Positions 6,150-6,457 of a DNA stretch of 6,457 bases are shown here, in pieces. Position numbers and translations under genes: made by a program. The notes beneath the pieces are model-generated. The model ran no database searches and was not told where the DNA came from. It worked only from the letters and a program-made list of their open reading frames with translations. Source of the stretch: Campylobacteraceae bacterium (lineage in GTDB: Bacteria; Campylobacterota; Campylobacteria; Campylobacterales; Sulfurovaceae); the NCBI GenBank assembly GCA_027002665.1, contig JALWZK010000146.1:1-6457 (forward strand). The letters are read 5' to 3'. Position 1 is the stretch's first letter, and every line of letters starts with the position of its first letter.

Positions 6150-6328
6150 CACTTTGTAGCATTCTTATCTTTAAGAAGAGTATCCAAAGTCTCTTTTTTA
6201 CAACCTTTTACAGGTTTTTTAGACTTTTCAATTACCGGTTTCCCATTAGAATCCCATTTAACTTTACCACAATTTAGATTTATGGTGCTTAATAGTAGTA
6301 GTGGTAGTAATAGCCTTAATAAACTCAT
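6143..6328 (-). CDS. Small exported hypothetical protein with three cysteines
   Basis: This 61-residue product belongs to no family I recognise. It starts with a clear signal sequence: S2-L4, R5, then the leucine-rich core LLLPLLLLSTI at residues 6-16. C20 follows the core, but the preceding residues NLN do not match a lipobox (usually L-A/S-G/A before Cys), so a lipid anchor is doubtful. The mature part is short, basic and lysine-rich, with further cysteines at C43 and C60 that could form a disulfide in the periplasm. KWDSNGKPVI at 24-33 resembles short beta-hairpin segments of small periplasmic proteins. A strong ribosome site, AAGGAAGGA on the minus strand (6336-6344), is 7 bases from the ATG, which makes the gene credible despite its size. 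It converges on oorC and has its own AT-rich promoter region. Confidence 0.72.
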   Translation of the reverse strand: MSLLRLLLPLLLLSTINLNCGKVKWDSNGKPVIEKSKKPVKGCKKETLDTLLKDKNATKCK

Positions 6329-6374
6329 ATTTTAATCCTTCCTTATAAAAAATTAGAATTAAAAATACCCTTTA

Positions 6375-6403
6375 AGAGTATTTATATATATATAGTATAT
6401 CAA
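6375..6403 (-). promoter_or_regulatory. AT-rich promoter region of the small exported protein gene
   Basis: On the minus strand TATACT (6394-6399) is one base from the -10 consensus and is preceded by alternating A- and T-tracts, including nine T on the + strand (6415-6423). That matches the -35-less, periodic AT-rich promoters described for Campylobacterota. TTGATA (6398-6403, minus) with TACTCT 17 bases on is an alternative pair with a poor -10. The leader would be about 60 bases and contains a small hairpin (AAATAC/GTATTT, 6363-6383). Confidence 0.35.
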
Positions 6404-6457
6404 CTTTATATAAATTTTTTTTTAAAAAACAAATTAATTTTTAAAAAAAAGAAAAAA

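Noticed and set aside
6250..6270. Lipoprotein signal in the small minus-strand gene
   Set aside because: The residues before C20 (Asn-Leu-Asn) do not fit a lipobox, so I call it exported but not a lipoprotein.
1..6457. CRISPR array
   Set aside because: No regularly spaced direct repeats of 25-40 bases are present on either strand; the repeated words near 2340 and 3072 are too short and too few.
6415..6457. Homopolymer T and A runs at the right edge as a replication or integration element
   Set aside because: They are better explained as promoter-upstream AT tracts in an AT-rich genome; no iterons, boxes or att-like repeats accompany them.

Overview
The window looks like a stretch of an AT-rich genome from Campylobacterota (formerly Epsilonproteobacteria). 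The best evidence is a complete four-gene set in the order delta-alpha-beta-gamma (oorD-oorA-oorB-oorC), the characteristic layout of 2-oxoglutarate:acceptor oxidoreductase in that group. AGA-dominated arginine codons and low GC fit. Genus cannot be decided from this sequence.

Region 1 (1-2313) is the 3' part of a type I-B CRISPR-Cas effector operon on the + strand: the C-terminal two thirds of cas7 (entering from the left edge), complete cas5, and a cas3 that stops early. The cas3 product keeps every recognisable HD-nuclease motif and the first helicase motifs (Walker A and Ia), then ends at 338 residues. The DEAH box and the second RecA-like domain are missing. No cas4, cas1, cas2 or repeat array follows, so the locus appears broken at this point.

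Region 2 (2314-3206) starts with a consensus -10 box that contains the cas3 stop codon and a stem-loop. It then holds a gene for an unrecognised 219-residue protein with two membrane helices separated by a long charged coiled coil, and an intergenic stretch with a plausible promoter and a perfect 13-bp palindrome upstream of oorD.

Region 3 (3207-6112) is the tightly packed oorDABC operon: a ferredoxin-like subunit, the alpha and beta catalytic subunits (the beta one carrying the thiamine diphosphate and Fe-S motifs) and the gamma subunit. Together they would interconvert 2-oxoglutarate and succinyl-CoA + CO2 using ferredoxin or flavodoxin. This serves the oxidative TCA cycle, or CO2 fixation if the host runs the reductive cycle.

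Region 4 (6110-6457) has a two-part stem-loop shared by convergent transcription units, a small minus-strand exported protein with three cysteines, and its very AT-rich promoter region.

The three blocks differ in codon use. AGG supplies 12 of 36 arginines in the cas genes and 0 of 40 in oorDABC. ATA supplies 21 of 31 isoleucines in the membrane protein and 2 of 24 in oorA. With the broken cas3 this points to a mosaic region: a transferred and then truncated CRISPR-Cas operon beside a core metabolic operon. I see no clear evidence for a wholly new system. The most unusual points are the cas3 breakpoint and the membrane/coiled-coil gene next to it.
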